The notes under the pieces: generated by a model | Database searches by the model: none | Told to the model about the DNA's origin: nothing | Seen by the model: the letters and a program-made list of their open reading frames with translations, nothing else | Translations under genes and position numbers: made by a program | Shown here: positions 1-10,764 of the stretch, piece after piece | How positions within the stretch are numbered: the first letter of the stretch is position 1 | Layout of the letters: each line of letters starts with the position of its first letter | From: Diacronema lutheri | Lineage: Eukaryota; Haptophyta; Pavlovophyceae; Pavlovales; Pavlovaceae | Assembly: GCA_019448385.1 (NCBI GenBank) | Contig: JAGTXO010000064.1 | Span: forward strand, 62,001-126,000 | Reading direction: 5' to 3' | DNA: 64,000 bases

Positions 1-90
1 GATCTTCGGGCCTCGGCGTGCGCGTGCGCGTCGGCCGGTGGTGTGATTGACGGCAGCCACCGGTGCGGCGGCGCGCGGGCGGCGGCGCGC

Positions 91-194
91 GGTGGCTAGG
101 CGCGTGTGGGCCTTTGGGCCTGCTCCGCCTGGCGCCTCGCTGCGCACTTCCTGACCCCATCTGTTGACCCGTCGGAAAGCGTCGTTAGTATATA
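91..194 (+). repeat. 105-bp dispersed repeat, copy A
   Basis: About 104 bp nearly identical to 12105-12210, with a shorter third copy of its last 33 bp at 11827-11859. The shared end reads CTGTTGACCCGTCGGAAAGC and runs into TTAGTATATA. It lies 3' of the minus-strand dnaJ gene. No coding potential is seen. It may be a solo terminal repeat or a SINE-like unit; the family is not recognised. Confidence 0.8.
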
Positions 195-257
195 AAATGG
201 AATAGCGACTTTCCATATTCATCCGCGGAACGACTTTCCGTGTCGTTCCAACCGTGC

Positions 258-1550
258 TCACCGCGGCGCCACACTGAAAAGCACGACCAGGTCGCCGCGC
301 TCGACGCGCCCGCCAGCGCGCGCTCCGCGCGCGGCGCCGCGCCGCGGCATCCCCTCGCCGCGCAGCGCGTGCCGCGTCCCGTTGCGAACGCGCAACCGAG
401 CCGTCTGCACCTCGAGCGCTCGTCCGTCCAGCGCGCGCAGCCGCAGCACGACGCCCTTGCGCGCGCGCGCCTGCGCGCGCGTGAGCGCACAGCGCCAGAC
501 GAGGTCGTCGCCCTCCCACGTCAGCCACGCGTGCGGCACGAGCGCCACGCGAAAGCGCAGCGCGCCCAGCCCCGCCGCGCCGAGCGATGCCGCGCTCCCG
601 CGCGTCGGCGCGAGCGCGCTGCCCGGCGCCGCGCCCGCCGTCACGGCCAGCGTCACCGTCACAGTCCGGCCGGCGTGCCGGACACGTAGCGTGCGCTCGC
701 ACCCGGCGTAGAGCTGCGCGAGCGTGCAACGCACGTCGACCGTCGCTGCCGCCGCGCCGCGCGCCCCTGCGCCGCCGGCGCGCGTCGACGCGCGGTCATG
801 CGCCCCGGCCGCGCGCGCGCGCCGCGCGCCGCGCGCCGGCGGTGGGCGCGCGCCGCCCGCGCCCGCCCACGCCGGGTGGCCGCCGCCACTGCCGCCGCCG
901 CCGATGCCACCCGCGCCCGCACCGCCGAACAGCGCGCCGAAGATCTCGTCGAGCCCAAGACCGCCCAGCCCGCCGCCCGCCGCGCCGCCCGCCGCGCCGC
1001 CGACGCGCGCGCCGAATGGCATGCCGCCAAACGCGCCGGGCGCGCCGGCGCCAAATTGTTGAAAGGTGAAGCCGCCGCTGCCGAACGGCGCGCCCATGCC
1101 GCCGCCACCACCGCCAAACTGCACGCCAAAGCCACCGCCGCCGCCGCCAAAGAAGGGCACGCCGCCGGCCGACGCCGCCGCCGCCGCCGCCGGCGCGAAG
1201 CCGCCGCCGTGCTCGTGCGCGCGGAGGCCCTGCTCGCCGTACCGGTCGTAGGCGGCGCGCTTTGCCGGGTCGGATAGCACCTCGTACGCCGCCGCCGCCT
1301 CCTTGAACTTGGCCTCCGCCGCCGCCTTGCGCGGCGCGTCGGCGGTCGAATGACGGTCCGGATGGTAGCGCAGCGCCGCCTTCTTGTACGCGGCGCGCAC
1401 CTCCGCGTCAGTGGCCTGGCGGCCGCGCGCCGAGAGGCCGAGCGCGTCGTACGGGCTCGCCGTCCGTCCCGCCGCGCAGCCGAGCAGCAGCAGCAGCGCG
1501 AGCCGCGGTCGCGCCGAGACGCGCGTCGTCGCGACGCGTCGCGGCGCCAT
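258..1550 (-). CDS. DnaJ/Hsp40 co-chaperone, type II, secretory
   Basis: Single-exon 430-aa Hsp40. The start at 1550 is followed by a basic stretch and a leucine-rich hydrophobic core (residues 17-28) that looks like a signal peptide, so the protein probably enters the ER or endomembrane system. The J-domain begins near residue 33 and carries the HPD tripeptide at 63-65, needed to stimulate Hsp70 ATPase. A long Gly/Phe region follows, with no CxxCxGxG zinc repeats, which makes it type II (DnaJB-like). The C-terminal substrate-binding beta domains are recognisable by the EGMP motif and the final RGDLVV-type strand. It ends in SVAPR with no KDEL-like retrieval signal. An in-frame upstream extension exists but would bury the signal peptide, so it was not used. 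The gene lies head-to-tail upstream-side of ftsH on the same strand, with no sign of shared transcription. Confidence 0.85.
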   Translation of the reverse strand: MAPRRVATTRVSARPRLALLLLLGCAAGRTASPYDALGLSARGRQATDAEVRAAYKKAALRYHPDRHSTADAPRKAAAEAKFKEAAAAYEVLSDPAKRAAYDRYGEQGLRAHEHGGGFAPAAAAAASAGGVPFFGGGGGGFGVQFGGGGGGMGAPFGSGGFTFQQFGAGAPGAFGGMPFGARVGGAAGGAAGGGLGGLGLDEIFGALFGGAGAGGIGGGGSGGGHPAWAGAGGARPPPARGARRARAAGAHDRASTRAGGAGARGAAAATVDVRCTLAQLYAGCERTLRVRHAGRTVTVTLAVTAGAAPGSALAPTRGSAASLGAAGLGALRFRVALVPHAWLTWEGDDLVWRCALTRAQARARKGVVLRLRALDGRALEVQTARLRVRNGTRHALRGEGMPRRGAARGARAGGRVERGDLVVLFSVAPR

Positions 1551-2366
1551 GCTCCTTTCGTCGTCCGGACGTGTGACTGTGGCGCTTGGCCGACTGTCCG
1601 CGCGCAGACTGAACTTGGGAATTTGAAATCGGACGACGCCGCGACGGCACGTGGCGACGCTCGCGGCCAGGAGCGCCTTTTCACGGGCGCGCACGGCGAA
1701 CTCATGCACGCGTATCATCAGGGGCCGAGGAGTCCAGGAGTCCGGGGGGTCTCCGGGAGTCCGGAGCGGGAGCACCGACGCGCGCCGGCCAGCGGCATCG
1801 GACCGCCGGCGGGCAGCGCGCGCGTGCCGACCCACCCTGCACCGCCGAGCGGCGCGCGCGCTCGGCGGGCCGTACCTCCCGAGAGTCCGGGCGAGGCCGG
1901 ACCGCCGGGAGTCTGGGAGTCCGGTTCGGGGGCACGGAAGGAATGCTGGCGAGGGACTCTGGCCATGGCGGCGACGTCGTCGGGAGAAATGCGCACCGCC
2001 CGCAGCCGCGCCGCGCGCCGCGCGCGGTCCGCCGCCATGCGCTCGTGGTCGGTGCTCCCGCTCCGGACTCCCGCTCGGACTCCGCGCACCGGCCGAGAGT
2101 CCGGGAGTCCGAGTCCGGTCCGCCGCCATGCGCTCGCGCCGGCGCGCGCCCCTCGGGCCGCGGCGGCGGCGGCAGCGCCGCCGGCGCCGGCGTCGAGGGG
2201 CGCACGCAGGGGTCCGGCGGGGGTCCGGCGAAGGTCCGGCGGGCGCTCGAGGTGGCCGGATCGGGTGGCGGGCGGGTGAAGGCTATGCAGTGGAGGCGTT
2301 TCAAAAGCGGCGGCGGCGGCGTTTCAAAAGACGGCGGCGAAGGCGCGGGAACGGCGGGTGCGCCTC
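1551..2366. other. Intergenic, TCCGG-rich, with a foldback
   Basis: This lies between the dnaJ start and the ftsH stop. It is rich in degenerate GGAGTCCGG units of the kind also filling ftsH introns. A perfect 25-bp inverted repeat (1754-1778 against 2049-2073) brackets about 270 bp. A CTTTTGAAA-type motif occurs near 2297 and 2325. No gene is supported. Confidence 0.5.
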
Positions 2367-3098
2367 CTACGCGGCGGGCGCGGGCGCGGGCGCGGGCGTC
2401 GGCTTGCCCTTGCCCATCTCCTTCATCTTGGCGACGGCCTCCTCGATCTCGACGCGCCGCGCGGCCATCTCGGGCGAGGCCATCAGCTTGGCGTCGGCAG
2501 TGAAAAGCTCGTACAGCTCGGGGCCGTCGACCGTCTCCTTGTCCACGAGCCGCTCGACGAGCGCGTCGACGAGCGCGCTGCGCAGAGGGGAGGGAGGGAA
2601 GGCGAGTCCGGTGCGCGGAGTGGGTCCGGTGCGCGGAGTGGGTCCGGTGCAGGGGATGCAGGAGGGGTGGAAGGCGGTTGCAGTCCGGTCGAACGGAAGG
2701 GGCCGGCGGTGGGCGGAAGCACGCATGCCGGGTCCGGTCGAATGGAAGGGTCCGGGCGGTGGGCGGAAGCACGCATGCCGGGTCCGCCCGCTGGCGCGGC
2801 GCGGCGCGGCGCGGCGTGCAAGGGCAGGAGCAGGGGGCAGGGGGCAGGGGCAGGGCGCCGCGCAAGGCAGGGCGCCGCAAAAGGCAGGGGGGCAGGGGGC
2901 AGGGGCGGGGGCAGCGACAGGAGCGCAGGGGCGCAGGGGCGCCGCGCACCGGTGCTCGGTGAGCGTCGCCTTGCACTTGGCGTACGCCTTGTCGACGAGC
3001 AGCTTCACCTGCGCAGTTGAAGGAGGGAGGGAAGTCCGGTGCGTGGGGTCGAGTCCGGCGCGCGAGGTTGAGTCCGGTGCGTGTGTGGGTGGGTGGGT

Positions 3099-3129
<31 letters not shown>

Positions 3130-5493
3130 CGGGAGACGGAAGAGTGCGGAGATGCCCTTTGAAAAAGAGCGCGCATCGCGACGCGACGGACGCGGCTCTC
3201 GACACAGGGCGCCGCGCGGGTCGTGCGCACAGGCACACGGGGTATTTCCAAAAAGGGCGCCGCGCCGCGCGCAAAGGCGCTCGGTATTTCCAAAAAGGGC
3301 GCCGCGCGGGTCGTGCACACAGGCACACGGGGTATTTTCAAAAAGGGCGCCGCGCCGCGCGCACCTGCTCATCAATGCGTTCCTCCGTGTCCTCCGACGC
3401 CGTCGAGGGCGCGCCGAAGCCGCCGGGCTCGGGCGTCTCCCACGCGATCGGCGCAAGGTTGTCCTTGGCGTAGCCCCACTGCGCCACCATGCGCCGCGCA
3501 ATGTTGCGCACCTGCGCGGGTCCGGATGCGGGTCCGGACGCCGGTCCGGATGCGGGTCCGGATGCGGGTCCGGGCGTGGGTCCGGGTCAAGAATCCGGCC
3601 ACACAGGTGTGAAGCAGGGGCGGGTGGGTGGCGCACGCGGCGCGAGCCCGCCCTTCCGCCCTCCCCTCCCCCCCCCCCCCCCCCCTCCCCCTCCCCTCAC
3701 CTCCTCCTCTCACACTTCTCAAAAGCGGCGCCCGCGCGTACCCCCGCCGCACCTGCTGCAGGTCGTTGGACGCGCCCGTCGTCACCTCGTCCTCGCCGTA
3801 GACAATCTCCTCCGCGACCGTGCCGCCGAGCGCGACGGCAAGCGAGCCCTCGAGGAAGCGGCGCGAGTAGAGGCCGGACTCCATCCGGTCCTCGTTGGGC
3901 AGGAAGAGCGTGAAGCCGCCCGCGCCGTTCGTGCGCGGCACGATCGTCACCTTGCCTGCGCGAGAGGAGGGGGGAGTCCGGTGCGTGGACGGGGGGAGTC
4001 CGGTGCGTGGAGGGGGGAGTCCGGTGAGCGAGGGGTCGAGTCCGGCGGAGTCCGGTGCGCGGGCGGGAGCGAGTCCGGTGCATGCGAGACCACGAGGGCG
4101 AAGAGTCCGGACGGAGGGGGTCCGGACGGAGGGGTCCGGACGGAGGGGGTCCGGACGGACGGAGGGAGTCCGGACGGACGGAGGGAGTCCGGACGGAGGG
4201 CAGCGGCGCGTACCGACGAGGTCGTGGCCCGGCGTGAGCGCGCCCATCACCGCGTGGCCCGCCTCGTGGTACGCGACGAGGCGCTGCCGCGACGCCGACA
4301 TCATCGTCGTCGACTTGGCAAGGCCTACGGGTAGGCGCGGGTAGGCGCGGGTAGGCGGGGGAATGGGGGGGAGGGGGCGGGGCGGGGCGGGCAGGTGAGC
4401 GGGCAGGGCGGGCGTGTGTGTGCGGCGGGGCGGGCGGGGCGGGCGGGCGGCGGCAGCGGCCGAGCGTCGCGGCCGCAGCGCGCGCGCGGCGACGGCGGCG
4501 GCGCACGCGCAGCCACCCGCCGTCGCCGCCGCCACCCCGCCGCACACACACGCAAAAACATGACCGACCCCCCTTGACCCCAGCACCCAACCTGCACCCC
4601 CTACCTACACCCGCACTACCCGGCAACCTGCACCCACTTTACCCATCGCCTGCACCCCCTTTACCCAGCAACCTGCACCCCCATTACCCAGCAACCCGCA
4701 CCCCCATTACCCAGCAACCCAGCACCCCAGCCCCAGCCCCCCAGTACCCCAGCCCCTGCCCCAGAGTAGCCCAGCCCCAGCAACCCAGCACCCCAGCCCC
4801 TGCCCCCCAGTACCCCAGCCCCTGCCCCCCAGTACCCCAGCCCCTGCCCCCCAGCACCCCAGCCCCAGCAACCCAGCAACCCAGCCCCTGCCCCCCAGTA
4901 CCCCAGCCCCTGCCCCCCAGTACCCCAGTCCCAGCCCCCCAGTACCCCAGTCCCAGCAACCCAGCACCCCAGTCCCAGCAACCCAGCACCCCAGCCCCAG
5001 CCCCCCAGTACCCCAGCCCCTGCCCCCCAGCACCCCAGCCCCAGCCCCCCAGTACCCCAGCCCCTGCCCCCCAGTACCCCAGCCCCTGCCCCCCAGTACC
5101 CCAGCCCCCCAGTACCCCAGCCCCAGCCCCCCAGTACCCCAGCCCCTGCCCCCCAGTACCCCAGCCCCTGCCCCCCAGTACCCCAGCCCCTGCCCCCCAG
5201 TACCCCAGCCCCTGCCCCCCAGTACCCCAGCCCCAGCCCCCCAGTACCCCAGCCCCTGCCCCCCAGTACCCCAGCCCCTGCCCCCCAGTACCCCAGTCCC
5301 AGCCGCGCAGCGCGCACGCACCGACAGTGAGACGGTCGAGGGCGGCATCGACCTCGGCGTACCCGATCTCCTTCTTGTTGCGCCGCGCCGCGTTGATCGC
5401 CGCCTGCTCGGCGCAAGGGGCGGGGAGAGGAGGGGGGGGGGGGGGGGGGGGATGAGGGTTGCAGGGGCAGGGGCAGGGGCAGGGGCAGGGAGA

Positions 5494-5524
<31 letters not shown>

Positions 5525-6246
5525 CGGGGCCCGTGAGCGCGGGGCGCCGTGCAGGGCTCGCGGGCGGAGAAGCTGAATGGACGGAAAGATGAGTCCGGGA
5601 GATGGGCGGGAGTCCGGCGGACGGGGTGCAGTCCGGGAGACGGGAAGCAGTCCGGGCGGGGGAAGGGGAGCAAGGGGGGAGAGGGGGGGGGGGGGGGGCA
5701 CCTCGTTCATCAGGTTGGCGAGGCCGGCGCCCGAGAAGCCGATCGTCCGCTTGGCGATGTTCGCGAGCTCGACGTCGGCTGCGAGCGGCTTGCCCTTGCA
5801 GTGCACTTTCAAAATCTCGACGCGTCCGGACGCGTCCGGCAGATCGACGGGCACGCGACGGTCGAAACGGCCGGGGCGGGTGAGGGCGGCGTCGAGGACG
5901 TCGGCGCGGTTGGTGGCGGCGATCACGATCACGCCGAGGTTGCCCTCGAAGCCGTCCATCTCCGTGAGGATCTGGTTGAGCGTCTGCTCGCGCTCGTCGT
6001 TGCCGCCAAAGCCCTGCGAGCGGGGTGGAGTCCGGGAGGGGAGAGGAGGGGTCCGGGGGCAGTCCGAAGAGCAGTCCGGGAGGGGCAGTCCGGGGGGGAT
6101 GCAAGACGGAAGCGGTCCGGGTGAGCGCGTGCGCGGTGCAGGGCTCGTCGCGCAGGGCAGTCCGGGGGGGGGGGGGGGGGGGGGGGGGGGGAAATCGGGT
6201 GGCGGGAAAGCAAAGGGACGTAGGCGTTCCGCGCATCCCCGCCTTG

Positions 6247-6277
<31 letters not shown>

Positions 6278-7672
6278 GCCACCCCGCCCTGCACCGCTTT
6301 CTTCCAAACAGGGCGCGCGCGCGCGCGCTCGCACCTGCCCGGAGCCGGCACGCTGGCGTCCGATGGCGTCGATTTCGTCAATGAAGATGATGCACGGCGC
6401 GTTCTTCTTCGCCTGCGAGAAGAGGTCGCGCACGCGGCTCGCGCCGACGCCGACGAACATCTGCGCGGCACAGGACGGGGTGCGGGGGTGCGGGGGTGCG
6501 GGGGGTCCGGGGAGGGGGTCCGAAGTCCGGGAGTCCGGGAGTCCGGGATCGATCAGCACCGGACGTGAAGCGCGAGGGTGCGACGGGAGAGGCCGGACTC
6601 GCCCGGACCGCGCGCGCTGGCGGCGTGGCACCGCTGCCGCCATCCTCGCGGCATGCTCTTAGCCGCCAGCGCGCCCGCCCTTAACCGCCAGCGCGCCCGC
6701 CCGCCCTCACCGCCCATCCCCCCCTTCCCCGCCCCCGCCCGCCCCGCCGCCCGCCCAGCCACCCGCCCGCCCGCCCCGCTGCCCGCCCAGCCACCCGCCC
6801 GCCCGCCCGCCCGCCCGCGCGCCGCGTGCCACGTGCCGCGCGCCGGGCACCGCGCGCCGCGTGCCACGTGCCGCGCGCCGGGCACCGCGCGCCGCGTGCC
6901 ACGTGCCGCGCGCCGGGCACCGCGCGCCGCGTGCCACGTGCCGCGCGCCGGGCACCGCGCGCCGCGTGCCACGTGCCGCGCGCCGGGCACCGCGCGCCGC
7001 GTGCCACGTGCCGCGCGCCGGGCACCGCGCGCCGCGTGCCACGTGCCGCGCGCCGGGCACCGCGCGCCGCGTGCCACGTGCCGCGCGCCGGGCACCGCGC
7101 GCCGCGTGCCACGTGCCGCGCGCCGGGCACCGCGCGCACCTCCACAAACTCCGAGCCCGAGGCGGAGATGAAGGGCGTGCCCGCCTCGCCCGCGACGGCG
7201 CGCGCGAGCAGCGTCTTGCCCGTGCCGGGCGGGCCCTCCATGATGACGCCGCGTGGGATCTTGGCGCCCACCTGCGGCCGAGGATGGGATATGGGAGATG
7301 GGATGCGGGATGGGATCCGGATGCGGGATGGGATCCGGATGGGGGATGGGATCCGGGATCCAGGATCCGGGATGCAGTTTGAAAACGGGCAGCGGATGGG
7401 GGATGGGCGATGAGTGAGCGATGCGATGGGATCCGGGATCCGGGATCCGGGATGCAGTTTGAAAACGGGCAGCGGATGGGGAAAGGGCGATGAGTGAGCG
7501 ATGCGATGGGATCCGGGATCCGGGATCCGGGATCCGGGATCCGGGATCCGGGATGCAGTTTGAAAACGGGCAGCGGATGGGGGAAGGGCGATGAGTGAGC
7601 GATGCGATGCGATTCGCAACGGGGGCATTGAAAAGCGGCGGGCGTGGGAGCGGCTGCCGGCGCAGCTGCCAT

Positions 7673-7709
<37 letters not shown>

Positions 7710-7762
7710 CCGCTTTTCAATGCTCCGCCGCCGCTTTTCAATGCTCCGCCGCCGCTTTCCAA

Positions 7763-7848
<86 letters not shown>

Positions 7849-9287
7849 GCGCGCGCAAGCGCGCGCCTTGGCAAACTTGGCCGGGTTCTTCAGGAACTCG
7901 ACAACCTCGAAGAGCTCCTGCTTGGACGAGTCGCAGCCGGCCACGTCGTCAAAGGTGACGCCCGTCTCCGGCTCGAGCTGCAGCTTCGACTTGGCCTGCG
8001 GGTTGGCATGGGAGACGATGGCGGGCGGGAAAGGGCGGGGAAAGGGTGGGGAAAAGGCGGGGAAAGGGCGGGAAAGGGCGGGAAGGGGTGAGGGGGGGGG
8101 AGAGGCAGGGACCAACGGTCAGCATGGTGGACACGCAGTGGCCCCAGCAAGCGGCGCACGCCACCGGGTCGGCGGTCAAGGCGCCGCCACGACCCCCCCT
8201 CCCTCCTGCATTACCCGTGTCTCCACACGTAATCCGCCTGCCACCCCTTTTCCCGACAGCGCGGGTCCGGTCCGGTGCGTCGATCCGGCGCCCTGTCCGG
8301 CAGCCACGCGCCACCGGCAGCAGCCGCCATCACCATTGCTGCCACCGCCGCCATCGCCGCGCCGCATGACCCAACCACACCTGCCCCGCCACACCACGCC
8401 TGCCCCGCCACACCACGCCTGCCCCGCCACACCACGCCTGCCCCGCCACACCACGCCTGCCCCGCCACACCACGCCTGCCCCGCCACACCACGCCTGCCC
8501 CGCCACACCACGCCTGCCCCGCGCCCTGCCCCGCGCCCCGCCCCGCTGCCCCGCGCCCCGCCCCGCCGTCCCGCCGCCCCGCCTCGCTGCCCCGCGCCCC
8601 GCCCCGCCGTCCCGCCGCCCCGCCTCGCCCCTCTCCACCGCGTCCAGGCCGCCTCGCCCCGCCATGCCCCGCCCCGCCCCGCCAACCGCCCGCGCTCCGC
8701 CGCACCTGCCCCATGTTGAACGGCGTGCCGCCCGGGCCCATGCCGCCGCCGGGCCCCTGCGAGCGCGAGAGGAGGAACAAGCCGCCGAGGAGGACGGCGG
8801 GGAAGGCGAGAGAGCCGAGGATGTCGAACGCGACGTTGGGCTGCGGCCGCGGCAGCACGTTGAAGCGCACGTTGTGCTTCTCGAGGAGCGGCACGAGGTT
8901 CTTGTCGCCGATGATGTTGACGGCGCGCACGACGCCGTCGACGTCCGTCGCGGCGAGGCGGCGGCCGTCGTCGGAGAAGGTGACGACGTCGACCTTGTCG
9001 TTGTCGACGGCCTCGAGGAAGTCCGAGTACGACCACACGCCACGCGCGTCCGCCGCGCCCGCCGGCGCGCCGCGCGCGAGCGCGAGCGCGGACGCGCCCA
9101 CGGCGGCCGCGAGCGCGCCGCGCCGGCCGAGCGGCGCGGCGGAGCCGTCCATGCGGAGGCGCGGCGCGGGCGCGGCACGCGAGGCGGCGCGCACCGACGG
9201 CCGCGCCGCCGCGCCCGCCGGCGGGGCGAACCCGCTCGTCGCGCCCGCGAGCGCGAGGACGCCGAGGCAGCTGCGCGCAATCACCAT
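2367..9287 (-). CDS. ftsH: Plastid (thylakoid) FtsH AAA+ zinc metalloprotease, 11 exons
   Basis: The spliced product is 697 aa, usual for FtsH. Exons (minus): 9287-8706, 7995-7867, 7271-7140, 6460-6335, 6013-5702, 5403-5322, 4324-4214, 3955-3753, 3511-3365, 3008-2950, 2577-2367. All phases agree. The start MVIARSC gives a signal peptide ending at SGFAPP (Phe20), then an Arg-rich transit region and a twin-Arg hydrophobic lumen signal, so thylakoid delivery through a complex red plastid is inferred. A second membrane segment ([21 protein letters not shown]) closes exon 1. Walker A GPPGTGKT is in exon 3, Walker B IIFIDEID in exon 4, the SRH with TNRADVLD and GRFDRR in exon 5, and zinc site HEAGH (about residue 474) in exon 7. 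The C-terminus is Pro/Ala-rich. Intron 2 has a GC donor; the others are GT-AG. FtsH degrades photodamaged membrane proteins such as D1. An 8-residue upstream Met (9311) is less likely. Confidence 0.93.
3217..3356. repeat. About 50-bp tandem repeat in ftsH intron 9
   Basis: Three imperfect units carry GGTATTTCCAAAAAGGGCGC together with ACACAGGCACACGG. A run of G at 3100-3127 sits in the same intron (3364-3009). Confidence 0.65.
4721..5303. repeat. 22-bp minisatellite in ftsH intron 6
   Basis: About 25 imperfect copies of CCAGTACCCCAGCCCCTGCC plus two bases, strongly strand-asymmetric (C-rich on plus, G-rich on the transcribed RNA). It fills most of the 997-bp intron between exon 6 (ends 5322) and exon 7 (starts 4324). 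Confidence 0.9.
6821..7139. repeat. 35-bp minisatellite abutting an ftsH 5' splice site
   Basis: Nine nearly identical 35-bp units contain GCCGCGTGCCACGTGCCGCG. The array stops exactly at the 3' edge of exon 3 (exon end 7140), so in the sense direction the intron starts with GTGCGCGCGG and immediately enters the repeat. Copies are almost identical, suggesting recent expansion. Confidence 0.92.
7310..7600. repeat. Tandem GGGATCC-rich repeats in ftsH intron 2
   Basis: Three copies of a roughly 75-90-bp unit contain GCAGTTTGAAAACGGGCAGC and GATGAGTGAGCGATGCGATG, separated by variable runs of GGGATCC. They lie in the intron between exons 3 and 2. Confidence 0.8.
7676..7846. repeat. Poly-C tracts with CTTTTCAATG inserts
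   Basis: About 33 C at 7676-7708, then three CCGCCGCTTTTCAATGCT-type units, then an uninterrupted run of about 80 C ending at 7846, only about 20 bp from the exon 2 donor. Tract lengths may be unreliable in an assembly. Confidence 0.85.
8379..8521. repeat. 19-bp minisatellite in ftsH intron 1
   Basis: About seven near-perfect copies of CCCCGCCACACCACGCCTG, followed by more degenerate CCCCGC-rich sequence up to the exon 1 donor at 8705. Confidence 0.88.
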
Positions 9288-9419
9288 TCTGGGACACACC
9301 ACACACACCACGTGCGAACGCTCCTTCGAGGGCCTTCCGTCGCGCTTTCAACGCCGGCGCCATCGCCCCGCCCCTTTTGAAAACGCCCAACGGAACGGCG
9401 GGCCGAACCGGGAGAGTCC
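9288..9419. promoter_or_regulatory. Divergent promoter region
   Basis: Only 132 bp separate the ftsH start (minus) and the next plus-strand start, so both genes must be served from here. It contains CCCCTTTTGAAAACG, one of the dispersed CTTTTNAAAAG-type motifs seen through the window. No TATA box is obvious. Confidence 0.45.
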
Positions 9420-10414
9420 ATGGCGGCGGCGGGCGAGGAGGTCGTCAAGCTCGTCTTCTTGTGCGTGCCCGGCGACGGGGCGGGCCGGCGCCCGCGCAAG
9501 GGCATGGTGCCGCTCGTCGCCGGTGAGAGCTGGGCGCAGTTTGAAACGCGCGTCGCGCGCCGCCTCCAGCTGCGCGCGGGCGCGCCCGCCGGCGTGTACG
9601 CGTGGGACGGCGGTCCGCGCATCAGCTCGGTGGAGGGCCTGCTCGACGTGGACGAGGGGCGCACGCTCGTCGTGCTCGACGCAGACGGCAACGACAATAT
9701 TGCCGCGGCCGCCAACGCCGCCGGCGCGTCCGCCGCGCTCGCCGCCGCCGCCGGCGGCGGCGCGCGCGCCGGGCGCGCGGGCGCGACCGACGGCGTCGCC
9801 CACGCGTACCGGCCGTCGAGCGCGTGCGGCAGCTCGGTGCGCGCGCGGCCGGCCGCCGAGTCGACCGGCGGGTCGCACGCCTCGGCCGGCACCGACTCGG
9901 GCGCCGCCATCGTCGGCGCCGGCTGCGTCACCATCCACGTCTCGCCGGCGGACGGCGCGGCCGAGGTGTGTGCGCGCGCGCGCGCGCGCGCGCCGCAGCG
10001 GCGGCGCGGCCCGCGCTCCGCCCGTGCGTCCCGCACCTACGTCTTCGCTCCTCGCCGCCGCTCCGACAGCCGGACGCCGGACACCGCCCGCCCGCGCGCG
10101 GCCCCGGCCCACACGCATGTGCGCGCGCGCGTTCGCAGGCGAAGCGCGCCACGCGCGCGCGGCGCGCCGCGGACGGCGGGCGGCGGCGCGAGAGCGGCGG
10201 CGCAGGCAGCACGCGCGCCGAGCGCGCCGCCGCCGCGCGCACCGCGCCGCTCTCCGTTCGGCGCGTCGCGCTGCTCGCGGCGGTCGTGACGTTTCTCGGA
10301 ACTTTCTCGCTCTGGATGACGTCCATGCGCGGCGCGCACGTGCTCGAGCGGATCCGCGAGCGAAGCGCGAGGCCGGGTGGCGGCTTCGTCCGCGCGCCTG
10401 TGACCGTGCCGTGA
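9420..10414 (+). CDS. Hypothetical tail-anchored protein, possible ubiquitin-like N-terminus
   Basis: Two exons, 9420-9965 and 10139-10414, joined phase 0 to phase 0 by a GT-AG intron, give 273 aa. Residues about 8-90 alternate hydrophobic strands and one amphipathic helix (KLVFLCV, SWAQFETRVARRL, TLVVLD). This resembles a beta-grasp/ubiquitin-like fold, but no family is recognised. The middle is Ala/Gly-rich and likely disordered. Near the C-terminus RRVALLAAVVTFLGTFSLWM is a convincing single membrane helix followed by a short tail, so the protein is probably tail-anchored. It shares the 132-bp divergent promoter with ftsH. The function is unknown. Confidence 0.6.
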
Positions 10415-10764
10415 CGGTGCCTCGTGACGGTGACTCGTGAAGTTGTGCATTCAATGACGGTCAGTCACAGTCAGCCGGGGGAGGCCTTGCCTCCGACCAG
10501 GCCCAGGTCGGACTGCTCGGAAGCACCGTCAAGCCTGCCCGAGGTGGCACACCTCGTCCGCATGGCCGTCGTGCACATCCACGCAGGCCGTGCGGAGCTG
10601 GCAAGCGCGCATCCGCGCGAGCATGCACTTGTGAAGCCAGCTGCCAGCTGCATGCACGCACACATGAAAATCTGCCACCAGTCCTGCCTCTTTTTTGCGC
10701 GCCAGCTTGACGGCAAGGGTCGCGCCAGGTTCACCGACGTCCAATCTCCAGCCCGTTCGTAGCG
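10415..10764. other. Intergenic
   Basis: It starts with short direct repeats of GTGACGGT/TGACTCGTGA. The rest is less GC-rich and contains several GCATGCA words. No gene is seen. It should hold the promoter of the MYND gene. Confidence 0.4.

Noticed and set aside
258-2129. N-terminally extended DnaJ (623 aa)
   Set aside because: The extension is TCCGG-rich low complexity and would place the signal peptide internally; ATG 1550 is preferred.
4661-6643. Long minus-strand frame reading Gly/Trp/Leu repeats ([10 protein letters not shown] units)
   Set aside because: Read-through of the 22-bp intron minisatellite. Conserved FtsH sequence stops at splice sites on both sides.
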